From Corythucha ciliata (taxonomy: Eukaryota > Arthropoda > Insecta > Hemiptera > Tingidae), in the NCBI GenBank assembly GCA_038030265.1, contig CM075943.1:45632001-45696000 (forward strand): a DNA stretch of 64,000 nucleotides, in the 5' to 3' direction. Positions 12,061-22,008 of the stretch are shown piece after piece. The notes beneath the pieces were generated by a model, which worked only from the letters and a program-made list of their open reading frames with translations, was not told the DNA's origin and did not search any database. Positions within the stretch are counted from its first letter, which is position 1. Each line of letters starts with the position of its first letter. The position numbers were made by a program, and so were the translations under genes.

Positions 12061-12441
12061 CACAGGTCTTGAAAAACTAAGTGAATAAAAATATGTCACC
12101 TACACTAAAGGTTCAATACTAACGAACTTAACGTCCAAGAAAAAAGTCAACAGACGAGGTATAGACTTGGGGAGAAAGATACTGAGTTTATTGGGGCGAT
12201 AGAGGAACTGGTAAAGTGTTAACCTGCGAGGATGGCTAGGTGACGGCTCCAATTTTAATTCAAGAGACTCTAGCGCAGTGAAGCGATAGAAGTGACGAAT
12301 GAAGAGGCGATTATAAGTGAAAAGGAATGTCACCGTTAGAGGGTCGGAACGGTGATTCCAATGTGGTCGTCACCGGAGCCAACAGTGACGGAGTAGTCAC
12401 AGTGACAAAATCACCGACAGTGAAATCACACCTCACCTCTA

Positions 12442-12632
12442 AGGGCCGGCGCATCACTAGGAGAGAAAAGATGCCGACGCGCGAGTCGGCGTCTTTTTTC
12501 TCGGGGAAGAGACGACTCTCGCGTACGCGTCCAATGTGAAAGGCCCCATAGAGTTCTATGTGTTTTTAACTGCACGAGTTGGACGCTGACGCGCGCATCG
12601 GCGTCTTTTTTCTCCTAGTGTGCGCGGGGCCT
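12442..12632 (+). mobile_element. ~190-bp MITE with GC-rich inverted repeats
   Basis: The left end AGGGCCGGCGCATCACTAGG and the right end, read on the other strand as GGCCCCGCGCACACTAGG, form terminal inverted repeats of about 40 bp that include CACTAGGAGA and GCCGACGCGCG-like blocks. It sits between TA dinucleotides in the 358-bp repeat, suggesting a TA target. A second copy lies in opposite orientation at 32974-33127. Its first 8 bp are separated from the rest by the 2.7-kb insertion. Confidence 0.75.
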
Positions 12633-13605
12633 AACTCTTTTTAAGATTACTTCGGGCGGCTCAAAGCCATTTTGTATAATTTCGGGATGTTATAGCTCTG
12701 AAATCTATCGCGGTTTATTGAGTTTTTTATCCTTCTACAATCAAGCACTTTTCCGTCTTGAAGAACCCCACCATCTTATTTCGTTCCCTTTAATTTATTC
12801 CTTTCCTTTCGTGTTTAGAACAGCTCCTGGTCTTTAATGAAGACTTTTAGGAATATCTGATTTTTTGGTCTAACTCGAGGACAACTTCTAGTTTGGATCG
12901 ATTTTCGACAATAAACCTGATTCATAGAGATTTCATATCGCCCTAGCGTTGAAGGGGGAGTTTCACGGGCGATTCCTCGACCCCCCTCCAATCAATCCTC
13001 GTCCACTACTCGGCATACATTTTCTCGCCTTATTTCTGCACCAATCCTGGTTTTTGAGGACTCGTTTTTAACCCTAAAATCTTCACTTTTAGAAATAATT
13101 TTTTTTTCGAAATAAAAAAATTATTCATAGTTGCATCCCTAATCTCTATTGATGATTTAGTATGGCAATTTGCATTTGTTCGCATTCCGTATGCTACAAC
13201 CGAGCATATGTTCACATAGACCATTTTCAGTTGAAATGGTTGGGTGAACTGTAGTTCCCACGACTAGTTTCCTTTGAATTACTTGCGTCAACCGAAGTTC
13301 CCGTGACCAGTTCTAGCTAGTGAATATAACAAGTACAAGTATAGGAAAGGAAATCCGAGCATCCAAATTTAAAACAAATTGTTAAATATAATGTCAGTCT
13401 TGTAATAAAGGTATTTCGTTTCAAAATGTCGTAAAATTTTGAAAGAAAAAATCACAAAATTCAACATGACTAATGTAATTTTCAAAAAAAGAGAATAAGG
13501 GTATTCCTTCTCAAAATTACTTGAAAATGACTAATGAAATGACTAAAAACGTGATTAAAAAAAGTATTAAAACAATTAAAGTGAACTTAGAGAAAATCAC
13601 AAAAT

Positions 13606-15898
13606 TCAACGTGAGTGGTACTCGACAAAACAATTTCTAGAAGGAACAATGCAAAAACGTTTTTCACAAGTTTGGCACATCATTATTGTTTTGTTTTCTT
13701 TGCAGAACCTGCAGCGACCTTTTGTCGTGCACACTGGGAGATGCATTTTTGTCTCCTGCTGTCGGAGTTTCTCTGGGGGAATCGTTTGGAGTGTTTCTTC
13801 GTGAGTTAGCTCTAGCATGTCTCCCACTGCTGGAGGAACCAGAGTACCTGATCAATTGGTCTGCTACAGCAGCTCTGAAGTGTTTAAGGGCCAGGACCGT
13901 TATTTTTCTCTTCGTGCATTTTTCGTTTTCGTTGTTCAGTCTTTTTTTTTATCTTTTTTTTTCACGTTCAGGTACTGCATTCAAGTCCATTAAGTTTTCT
14001 TCTTCAAGTTGAGGTTCAATCACAGCCGGTAATTTTTCGTATTCAGATACGTCCGATGCATTTTTCGTGAGCTCACTAGTGCTGGGCTCCATTTTCTTTG
14101 GTTTCTGTTGCATATTTTTCTGTCTTGGATCATGCAGCTTGGTTGCCAATACCTCGACTTCACAAGTTTCATTTGATTTCTTTCTCCTTTTTATATTTTT
14201 TTCTTCATCTTCTTGCTTCGCACGAACGTCTCTCCGATAGTTTAGCCACGCTTTATTAACGCAAATGTCAAGAAGTTGGCCGAAAATCCCGAGATACCAG
14301 CGATGGCTTTTCATTGGTGTCCGATAAAGTGATATCAGCATATCCGATAGGTCGACTCCACCCATGTGGTCATTGTATTCTTCAATTATCTTGGGGCATG
14401 GAACCTCAATGTGTTTTCGGTCTGTCCTCGAGTACCTTTTGATTTTTCCTAATGGTTCCACAGAAACGTAGGTGCTTGCTAGTAACACTGGTTTTGTATC
14501 TAGCCATTGAGTAATTGTAATTTTATTTTTGTTGTCGGAGCAAACTTCGAAGGGACCTCTGTCTTTTTTCATCATGTCATTTTCTGAGTATATGGGGGCG
14601 TTTCGTGTTCTGTTCCTCCTTATTGTTCCAACCGAGAGAGAATGCCGAATTGTTTTCTAAGGTGAACCATCAATTCCGGACTGGTGAAGAAATTTTCAAA
14701 GTATACGGTGTTTAAAGCTGGATTTTCAATGGACTTGCAAAGCGCAAGTAAGCACTGTGACGAAAATGGGAAAGCCATTTCTTCATTCGAGAACTCAACA
14801 CTGGAAAACGTTGAATTCCCAGAGTAAAAGTAGCAGTCATAGACAATACCGGATACACCGCTCCGGACGAACATTTTAAACCCCCACTTACATGGTTTTT
14901 TTGGCATATATTGCTTGTTGAAATCAGCTTTAGCCCCTTTGTACGGCACCATCATCTCATCGACACTGTAGCAATGCTCGGGAGTCGTCGACAAACAGTT
15001 TTTCCGGATAAGTTCTGCAATGGGCTTAATTTTGAAGAAGGGATCATGAAGTCAGGTGCTGTTTGGCATCGAATTATCGGCGAAATGAATGTAGCGTTTA
15101 ATTTTGACGAATGTTCCGTAGGACATAAGACTGGCAATCTTCTTGTACTTGAAACGGATGCTCCAATAGTCCGTAACTGCAGGAAGATGAACTATTCCCA
15201 TCAACAGGAGAATTCCTACGAATTTCTTGACCAGATCCCGAGTCAAATTTAACTGCCCTCCAGTTTGCTGCATGTAGTACAAGTTTGAATGGTAGACGAT
15301 GTGGTCAATGCAGGCGTCATCAAAAAAGGAATAAAAATAAGACAAAGGTGTGCGCGAAAGTAAGCATTCTCCTTTGGGCGGAGAAAGACGATTTGTGACT
15401 TTATGGCGAAATTTTGACTTTTCCCACTTCAGGACAAGGGGCTTGAATTTCTGTTGCACAGACTTAGAAGTTTTAGTCTTCTGAGGGTCTTTCTTAGTGT
15501 TTTCGGGAACGCTAGCTTCCTGGGTCCTATTCTTTGTTTTTTCAAGCATAGAAGATTCTAGGTTGTTTCCTGCGTCATTTTCGGTTGGGTAGCAGACACC
15601 ACTCACTTCAAAAAATTGGCTCGTGTTACGAATGGTCTTATATTTGTGCTAACTAACACCTACCTTTTGGAGATTCGACATCAGATTCATACTCATCCGC
15701 AATGATGCAAGAAAATAGGTCCTGGATACCTGCTTCCAGTTGTTCCTCCGTCCATTCTTCGGTTGCGTAACTCTCCTGAATGTACAGTTCATTTTCGTCT
15801 TCTGATGATTCTTTCCTCTGGCACTCATCATCAGACCCAGCGCCTGGCTTAGGGACGAGAGACATTATCTTTTCGGCTCTTGTCTTGAAGCGTTTCAT
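13606..15898 (-). pseudogene. piggyBac-family transposase, with intron, broken
   Basis: DDD transposase of the piggyBac (DDE_Tnp_1_7) family. It starts at the ATG at 15898 with an acidic N-terminus; a 58-nt intron follows (15606-15663). The catalytic aspartates are visible in SVDEMMVPYKG, GIVYDCYFYSG and MGGVDLSDML. The C-terminus has a cysteine-rich zinc-binding domain (CRFCKENKTIMMCQTC, then FC, C and H) near 13620-13760, as known for the family. Lesions: one in-frame TGA at 15052-15054; a frameshift in a CTCTCTC run near 14633; and further frame changes in A-rich runs near 13900-13960. The insert between the last catalytic motif and the zinc finger is long and lysine/glutamate rich. The element was probably active until recently. 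Confidence 0.9.
15606..15663 (-). other. 58-nt intron of the piggyBac transposase
   Basis: On the minus strand the donor is AAAAG|GTAGGT and the acceptor TTTTTTGAAG|TG. Exon 1 from the ATG to the donor is 235 nt (78 codons plus 1 nt), and exon 2 supplies the other two bases of the split codon, so removal keeps the reading frame exactly. Without splicing the frame stops just after the donor. Confidence 0.75.
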
Positions 15899-16364
15899 GA
15901 TGTAAGTCTAGACAAAAACTTGATGACAGCTTAGCTAATTACTTTTTTTGACATGGCTGCAAATAACTATATTGCCAATAAGTATTTTATTAGGCAAAAT
16001 TATGAATTGGATAGGGTTATATAAAACCTGTCGTGGGAACAGCAGTTCACATTGTTAAGTCAAGAAAACTGTTGCTGTGAACCATAGTTCCCACCATGCA
16101 TTTCTACGAATACTGGTTTCGGGAACCGAGGTTCCCATGTTTTCAAATCGACGTATAGCCTTGTGAAATGATCGTATTCCAACTTATTATTTCACGATTC
16201 ATTAAAACATGATAAATGTCTAAATATTATATTGCATTCATAAAAAACCTTCAAAAATTAAAATAAATGAATGATTTCAAGATATAAACTTACCAGGGAG
16301 GTCTCCTCAGGCTGGCTTCGACTCCACCATGTGACACTAACGACGACTACATATATCGTTACTG

Positions 16365-18606
16365 GAAAGGCAAAGTATCGTAAGCGCCAATTTTCGTGAA
16401 TTTGAGTTTTTGGGTTTTTTAGATTCTATGGCACGTACATGTACATAAAACAACAACAAAATAGGCCAAAATTGGGTTAAAACTATTTTTTTTTAGCTTT
16501 GAAATTTGGACGGGAAAACGTTAAGCGCCATCAAAAACATCGTATCCACCCCCTCAGCCAAACGTAAACGACATGAGACTTCCGCTTGGGATCGTATGCG
16601 CCAAAATTACTGTCGCTTACGATTAATTTCGTGGCGTTTACAATTTCCCTCAAAAATGACGTTTTATCGTTTTTTCGATATGAAATAGCTTTCGCTTGGT
16701 GCTATGACGTCAGTGCTTCGGAAGAAGATAGTGAGGGCCTTGAGTTCCGATCAAAAAAAACGCCAGGTTCATGCGTTCCTCAGCCCAAACGCAGACTTCT
16801 TGTGGTCGTTCTGGCCGGAGGTGCCATGTTTTTCATCCTTATTTCCCAGTTAGGTGTATTTTGGTCTTGTTTTCTGTGTTAGCCGTGGCTTCCATGTCCT
16901 CAAGAAGCCGAAAAAAAAAAAAAAAAAGCAAGCCGCATTGGCCAACGTCCCAAAAACTCTCCTCGGCGAGGAACTGAACAAGACTCGGCCAATACCGAAG
17001 TGGTACCTAAGTTTTCACCTTTCCTCAAATAAGGTGTACAGTGGCTTCTAAGCGATCAATCAGACGCCAGTTATCATCAATCATTTCGTCGGAGCTCCTC
17101 AAATGCATAATAATCCATCTCGATTGTTGGGCCGCGATTATGAATATGGCGCCGAGTGAAGTGATGCTGTGTTTTCCTGCTTTGGGGGCACGTTGTATTA
17201 GGAATTTGAATTAATAACAAACAAATTCTCCCCTGTCGTACTAGTTTGAAGAGTCCTCATTTTTCAATTGTCATAACTTAATTAATGTCTCTTCTTCAAC
17301 TCTCACTTTTTCTGGACGTCAAATTCATAGTGGCTTCTCACACATTTATTTTTCCTTCAAATCTTTAAAACCAACCATGGAATGACATTACTGCATTTTT
17401 CTAACGCCTTATCTTGCGTTAGAAAAACGCTCGTGTGCACTGAGCCACGATAGTCAAAAAACTTTTTTATGAAAGGCTCCAAGCGGGTAAAACTCGTCCA
17501 GCCCGGAGACTTGGTTCAAAAATTTCATATTAAAGTAGAATACTAGATCCGACGAGTGCCGAGTATTGCAGAGAAGGGGAAAATTTGTAAAAATGCCTAA
17601 ATTTGACATGTTTGATAGAAATAGAATGGTGGTTCCTGACGTATTTGTGAATGCTGGTGATTGATTTGGTCGAATGAAAGCAAAGTCAAGTCGATAGAGG
17701 GCCAATAATTTCCGCGACATGTGAATTATAACTTGAGAAGTTTCTAATGGATCCCGAGGGCCCAAATTTCCAGATGGTTCTAGGAACATCTCTTTAGAAA
17801 GTTAACTGAATTTACCACTTCTTTCTGTCCATAAGAAACTTGTCGATCTATAGTACTAAAAACACTTGTTTTCACCCATAAAGTTGCGGCAGTTTTAAAT
17901 TTGATGAAAATTTCAATGGTAGACCGACGTTACTGTCATTTCTTACGTATTTTTCAACGTGGAATCTCACAAATCTCACTATAGTCTTCTTGAGTTAAGA
18001 CCAAAAGTGCACTGTAAAACCTGGTTTTTGGGACTGGAATAGCAAGTACTATCTTTTGGCGCTTGAAAAACATGTAAATTCTTGGATGAGACCATTGAAA
18101 CTCATTCTGTCCACGTATTTATACAACAAAAATGCAACTAACACCAGGTCGCTATCATTGATAGCTTTCGATGCACGCCAAAATTGATGACTTTACTGTT
18201 GTCATTCCTAAAATAGGGCGTGTAATGCGTTCAATTATGTTTTGTTTTTATGACTTGCCATAGTCCACATAACAACCAAACGACTATTTGTTTAAATTTT
18301 TAAATGAATTTAACCCTCCACGGGAAAACGTAAGCGACAGTGAGCTGATTCAGTAAACGTAACCCCCTAAATCGTATCCACCAAATACAGTAATTGTTTT
18401 CCCATGTTCGATTGTAAGCGACAAAACATGTTTAAAAAGTATCTTGCTCACGGCAGAAAGCTTTGAAATTATGAAAATAATTAAAATGAATCACTAGGGT
18501 CACGTACACAAATTTTCAAGAGAATCAGACGACATTAAGTTGTCCTAAACGAAAAATGCATCTCCTGTAAAGTTGGCCAAGTGGCGCTTACGATACTTTG
18601 CCTTTC
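16365..18606. mobile_element. 2.2-kb inverted-repeat element with subterminal repeats
   Basis: Perfect 25-bp terminal inverted repeats at 16365-16389 and 18582-18606; they begin GAAAGGCAAAGTATCG and end GTAAGCGCCA. Short motifs related to the end (CGTAAGCGAC, CGTATCCACC, AACGTAAACGAC, and reverse forms) recur at 16500-16650 and 18310-18430, a typical layout of subterminal transposase sites. The interior has no recognisable transposase, and I could not define a target duplication. It is inserted in the piggyBac element. Confidence 0.8.
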
Positions 18607-18956
18607 ATCTCATTTCCGCACTCAAACTTTGAAAGGCCAGTGTTGCCAACATTATAGTAAAGGCCCATGACGAACTTAAGAAGTGCGTTTCAACACTGTA
18701 AATCGTGTTATAACAACACTATCTACGTCAGAAAACCATGGGTACTCAAGTTCCCATGTAAAGAAAAGGGTTCTTCAGGAAATTCCGCATATGCAGTAGT
18801 TTTCCTTTTTTCAAATTTCATCCCAGAAGTTATTTGAAATTCGCCTTGAACTTTTACCTTGTAATTTCACGTTTTTTTTTATTTATTTATTTGAAAAAAC
18901 GAAAACTACTGCATATGCGGAATTTCCTGAAGATTAAAACGAGTCCTTAAAAACCT

Positions 18957-19095
18957 GGGCCTGTGTTCTATAAAATTAGCAACAGTTGATACCAACAGTC
19001 AATCACCTGATTTCATTCAATTTCGTCGATTTAATTAATGAAAGCATATGACTTACTGTCGTTAACTACTGTTGTTAAAGTTATAGAACAAGCCC
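18957..19095. mobile_element. 139-bp MITE in the foldback right arm
   Basis: The ends GGGCCTGTGTTCTATAA (left) and TTATAGAACAAGCCC (right) are inverted repeats that continue imperfectly through AGCAACAGTT / AACTACTGTTGTT. It separates AAAACCT from CAGGATTGG, which are adjacent (as AAAACCAGGATTGG, other strand) in the left arm of the same foldback. Confidence 0.8.
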
Positions 19096-19196
19096 TCAGG
19101 ATTGGTTCAGAAATAAGGCGAGAAAATGTATGCCGAGTAGTAGACGAGGGTTGATTGGAGGGGGCTCGAGGAATTATCGCACTGCAGTATCCCCTT

Positions 19197-21221
19197 GAAA
19201 GGTCCTGAGCTTAATTTTTTTTCATCAACGGGCATTACTCCCAGTCCACGAGTCCTCACTCCGACTCACGTTTTTCATAACGCGTAATGGGTGGCCCTGG
19301 GCTCAAAGCTTCGCCCTAAAATTACGTTTTATATCGAAGCTGTGAAAACAGAGATGAGAGCGTTTTAACAAGATTTTTTTTTCTTCATCTGTCTCTTCAA
19401 AGCGACTCACCCATCAGCCTCTTTAATGACTCCACCTCGCCCTTACATTTCTTATTTTTACGGTTCACTGACTACAATTTTTTTATTATTATTATTCAGA
19501 AAACCAAGAAGTATATCATTATTTTCGGACAATGCACTCTACTGTCACCAGCTCATCAATTTAAGCCAGAGCCCCAACGAAGCCACAACTATATTCATTC
19601 TTTTCGCTTAGAAAATGAGAAAGTCGTGTTTTTTTTGAGAGAGAGAGAGTGATCCCCCATCTCACGAACAGCAATCCCCGCCCAGTAAAAAAAAAAGACA
19701 ACACGAAAACTGGCGACTCACTTCCAACCCCCACTCCTCTCCCTATCCACTAGTTACAAATATTTTGCCATGAGGAAGTCACCCCCACCCTTCTCGCAGG
19801 CCTCTTCTATACATTTCCCCGAAACCACAAGGAATAGTGGTTTGCTGGCTGTGCTATGGTGTTGTGGGGGGGGGGGGGTGTTGGCAAGGGGAGGGATGAA
19901 TTGCCTTACCACTTCGCTCCTCTTTAGCAACTTAGCATGAAAGTTGTGTGTGGAATTGCGGACTGTAAAGCTTAAGGAAAAAGGGTTTTTGCGGGAGTGC
20001 ATTTCTCTTTCTGTCGCCCTTTTTGAATCATGAAAAACCTTTTCCTCTTTTTTTAGTGTCAGATGGTTGGTGGTTGGAGAGGAGGGCTCCAGCTCTAGAT
20101 TTTTTTCCCCCCTCGATGTCTGTTAAAAATGAGTAGGAGACGCTTTTTAAAAAATCTCGAATTTAAACCGTAGCATTTGAGATTTATTAATAAAACCGTC
20201 ACGATTCCGCATAATTTTATGGTTTACTCTGAAAACCTTAACTCCTAGATACGATATCCTATTAACTTTAACTTGAGCAATAAAATATCCTTCCCCCTCC
20301 ACCGGCTAACCTACCGACACTAATCTATCCTTTTTATAATATAAAAAAGGAGGCATGAGCAGGCGAATTTTCCCGAGAGAATCCTCATAAAGAGGCGTTT
20401 ATGTGTCACTTAGCATTCTATTATCTCTATTTTCTGAAGAGTTAAAAAAATTGAATCTCGTGTTCGCATTGACTGATTTCTATGTCCTCTCCTCTCGCTC
20501 GCCGTATCGACTAGTCCTCGGTTCTCACCAGCTTTTCGCACTATACAGGCTTCACGCCTGATTTATTTGGACCCAATCCAAAAAAAAAAAAAAAAAATGG
20601 TTTGCCGCAATGTATCTTTCCACTTCTACGAGCTCTTCAACCTTAACGGTTGGTCCTATCGAATTAACACCCCTGCCTCCCACCTCCTCGAGTATGAACA
20701 ACTTTTTCAAGTCACCTCCCGCACATACCCAGATCCCAAGTTTTGCTACTGCGCGTATTTTCAGCGTGCATAACCAAATATTAGTTTAGAGTGAGAAAAT
20801 TTGTTGAATTCTATAAGAAGAGACCGCCCCCCCCCCACACACCACCGTCCCCGTAGAGGGACATTCTTTTTAATGGCTGGCAATCCGCCAAAGTTTTTAA
20901 GGTGAAATGTTGTTATTGTTCAACCTCTATTCGACCGTAATTTTTTAAGCATTTGGAAAACTGGGCGAATGAACAAAAATTGGTGAAGGAGGGGGTGAGC
21001 TGGAGGAAACAGCCAATTGAGTGAAATGTGGCGCCATCGCCATTTTTTTTTTTTTGGTTCAGGTGAACTTTTCCAAACTACCGAAGACCAGACTATTAAT
21101 ATTGTTGAAAGCTATTAATCAACGTTAAGAAAAACCATTTCAACTTTACCCCCCCCCACCCCCATTCCTACATCACACTTCGGGCACATATAATTATCGT
21201 CCGTGCAGCCAAGTTTCAGGT
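19197..21221. other. Gene-free stretch
   Basis: No recognisable gene or transposon end. Contains poly(G) near 19866-19878 and poly(A) near 20580-20597. Short open frames have no family features. Confidence 0.5.
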
Positions 21222-22008
21222 ATACGGAGTGATTCAGGAGGAAATGCATGTACTGAAGTATGTTGTAGTAGTAAGTATTTGCGACCAAAATCATCCCATA
21301 AGCGTAGGGTCGCAAATGCTTTCCTTTCTGAGATACACGTACAATCGTGTTTTTTCAGCGACTGCCTACCTTTTCTCTAAAAACTCGATTTCACGGCCCA
21401 ACCGCTGGGCTTGGAAAAAAAACTGTTGGCGTTTTTGGAAATAGCACAAAATTTCACTTCAAAAAATAGTGTTCTCTGCATCGTTGTAAACGGACCTAAG
21501 TATTTTTTATGATTTTCCACAAATAACAAAAGTTACCTACTTTTTTGAAATTACTTCTATAATTCAGCGACGATTCCTGCCAAATTTACAACGCTCAAAA
21601 AATTAAAAACCAGCCCCCCACCACCCACCAGTCCTGCCCCCAACATGTTTGTCGTTCTTTACACAACGTACTTCAGTACATTTTTTTTTTTTTTGTGGAG
21701 GCGCCGGGCTTTGAACCCGGCAGGCGCCTAAGCCTCACTTGGGCTCCAACGCCATACCCAGATCTAACTGTGCACTTCACACCCGTACTACGCGGGCGTT
21801 TCGGTCGGTGCGCGGTTTGTTGAACGCACATCGCCGGGAACGCCCACACGAAGTTGGGTGTGCCGTGTCACAGCTCGCCGCAGCCTTATAGTGTAATGGG
21901 CAATGGCTGGATTCGAACCCAGGCCCGCTGGGTTGTGAAGCGAGCATTGTATCCATTACACCATCGAGGCGCACCAGTACATGCATCTCCTCCTGAATCA
22001 CTCTGTAT
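21222..22008. mobile_element. Inverted-repeat element interrupted by a SINE
   Basis: ATACGGAGTGATTCAGGAGG at 21222 and its near-reverse complement ending at 22008 (CCTCCTGAATCACTCTGTAT) form terminal repeats that extend through ATGCATGTACTGAAGTA. The right repeat is split by the SINE at 21682-21974. Without the SINE the element would be about 490 bp. No coding capacity seen. Confidence 0.75.
21682..21974 (-). mobile_element. tRNA-derived SINE, apparently dimeric
   Basis: Read on the minus strand it starts GTGCGCCTCGATGG. It has a perfect polymerase III A box (TGGTGTAATGG, complement of 21953-21963) and B box (GGTTCGAATCC, complement of 21909-21919), then a body, then a second tRNA-like T-arm (CCGGG TTCAAAG CCCGG, complement of 21704-21720), and ends in an A tail. 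The 8-bp sequence CAGTACAT flanks it on both sides (21674-21681, 21975-21982) as a target duplication. The anticodon-stem region of the head is imperfect, so it is not a functional tRNA. Confidence 0.8.

Larger units (their letters stand above)
9724..12434 (+). mobile_element. 2.7-kb non-autonomous DNA element inside a MITE
   Basis: The sequence ACCTCTAAGGGCCGG occurs on both sides (9709-9723 and 12435-12449) and could be a 15-bp duplication. The inserted sequence begins with GAGGTGTGA and ends with TCACACCTC, a 9-bp terminal inverted repeat. Close to the right end (12330-12430) short GTCAC/GTGAC motifs recur many times, like subterminal transposase sites. The interior is mostly two degenerate short-repeat arrays (9730-11660). 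No transposase is encoded. Confidence 0.55.
9626..12900 (+). repeat. 358-bp direct repeat, right copy, interrupted
   Basis: Right copy of 4241-4598. It is present as 9626-9715 and 12632-12900. The break falls after CCTCTA, where the left copy continues with GCTCTTTTT and the right copy resumes with ACTCTTTTT. The interruption is a MITE, itself split by a 2.7-kb element. Differences from the left copy are a few substitutions and homopolymer changes. Confidence 0.85.
13072..18770 (-). mobile_element. piggyBac-type DNA transposon
   Basis: Left end TTAA then CCCTAAAATCTTCAC (13068-13086); right end GTAAAGAAAAGGG then TT (18758-18772), whose reverse complement CCCTTTTCTTTAC is an imperfect match. 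The host sequence at the break is TTTTAATCTTC in the intact foldback copy, so the target is TTAA, as known for piggyBac; the right TTAA has lost about 3 bp. Near both ends GGGAAC/GTTCCC imperfect palindromes recur (13240-13300, 16030-16140, 18735-18760), likely subterminal binding sites. The transposase is on the minus strand. Another element (16365-18606) is inserted between the gene and the right end. Confidence 0.85.
12952..19196 (+). mobile_element. Foldback element split by a piggyBac insertion
   Basis: The left outer arm is at 12952-13071. The rest (an inner inverted repeat GGAAATTCCGCATATGCAGT and the right outer arm) is at 18771-19196. Joined across the insertion, the order matches the intact copy at 30314-30711. 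The arms contain ATTCCTCGACC-like and GGCATACATTTT blocks on the left and their reverse complements on the right. The break lies at a TTAA in the left arm. A 139-bp MITE further splits the right arm. Confidence 0.85.

Noticed and set aside
12100..12540. Short open frames on both strands near the MITE
   Set aside because: They fall in transposon subterminal repeats and show no domain.
21909..21963. Functional tRNA gene on the minus strand
   Set aside because: A and B boxes are perfect but the anticodon stem does not pair well, and the sequence continues into a SINE body with an A tail and target duplication.
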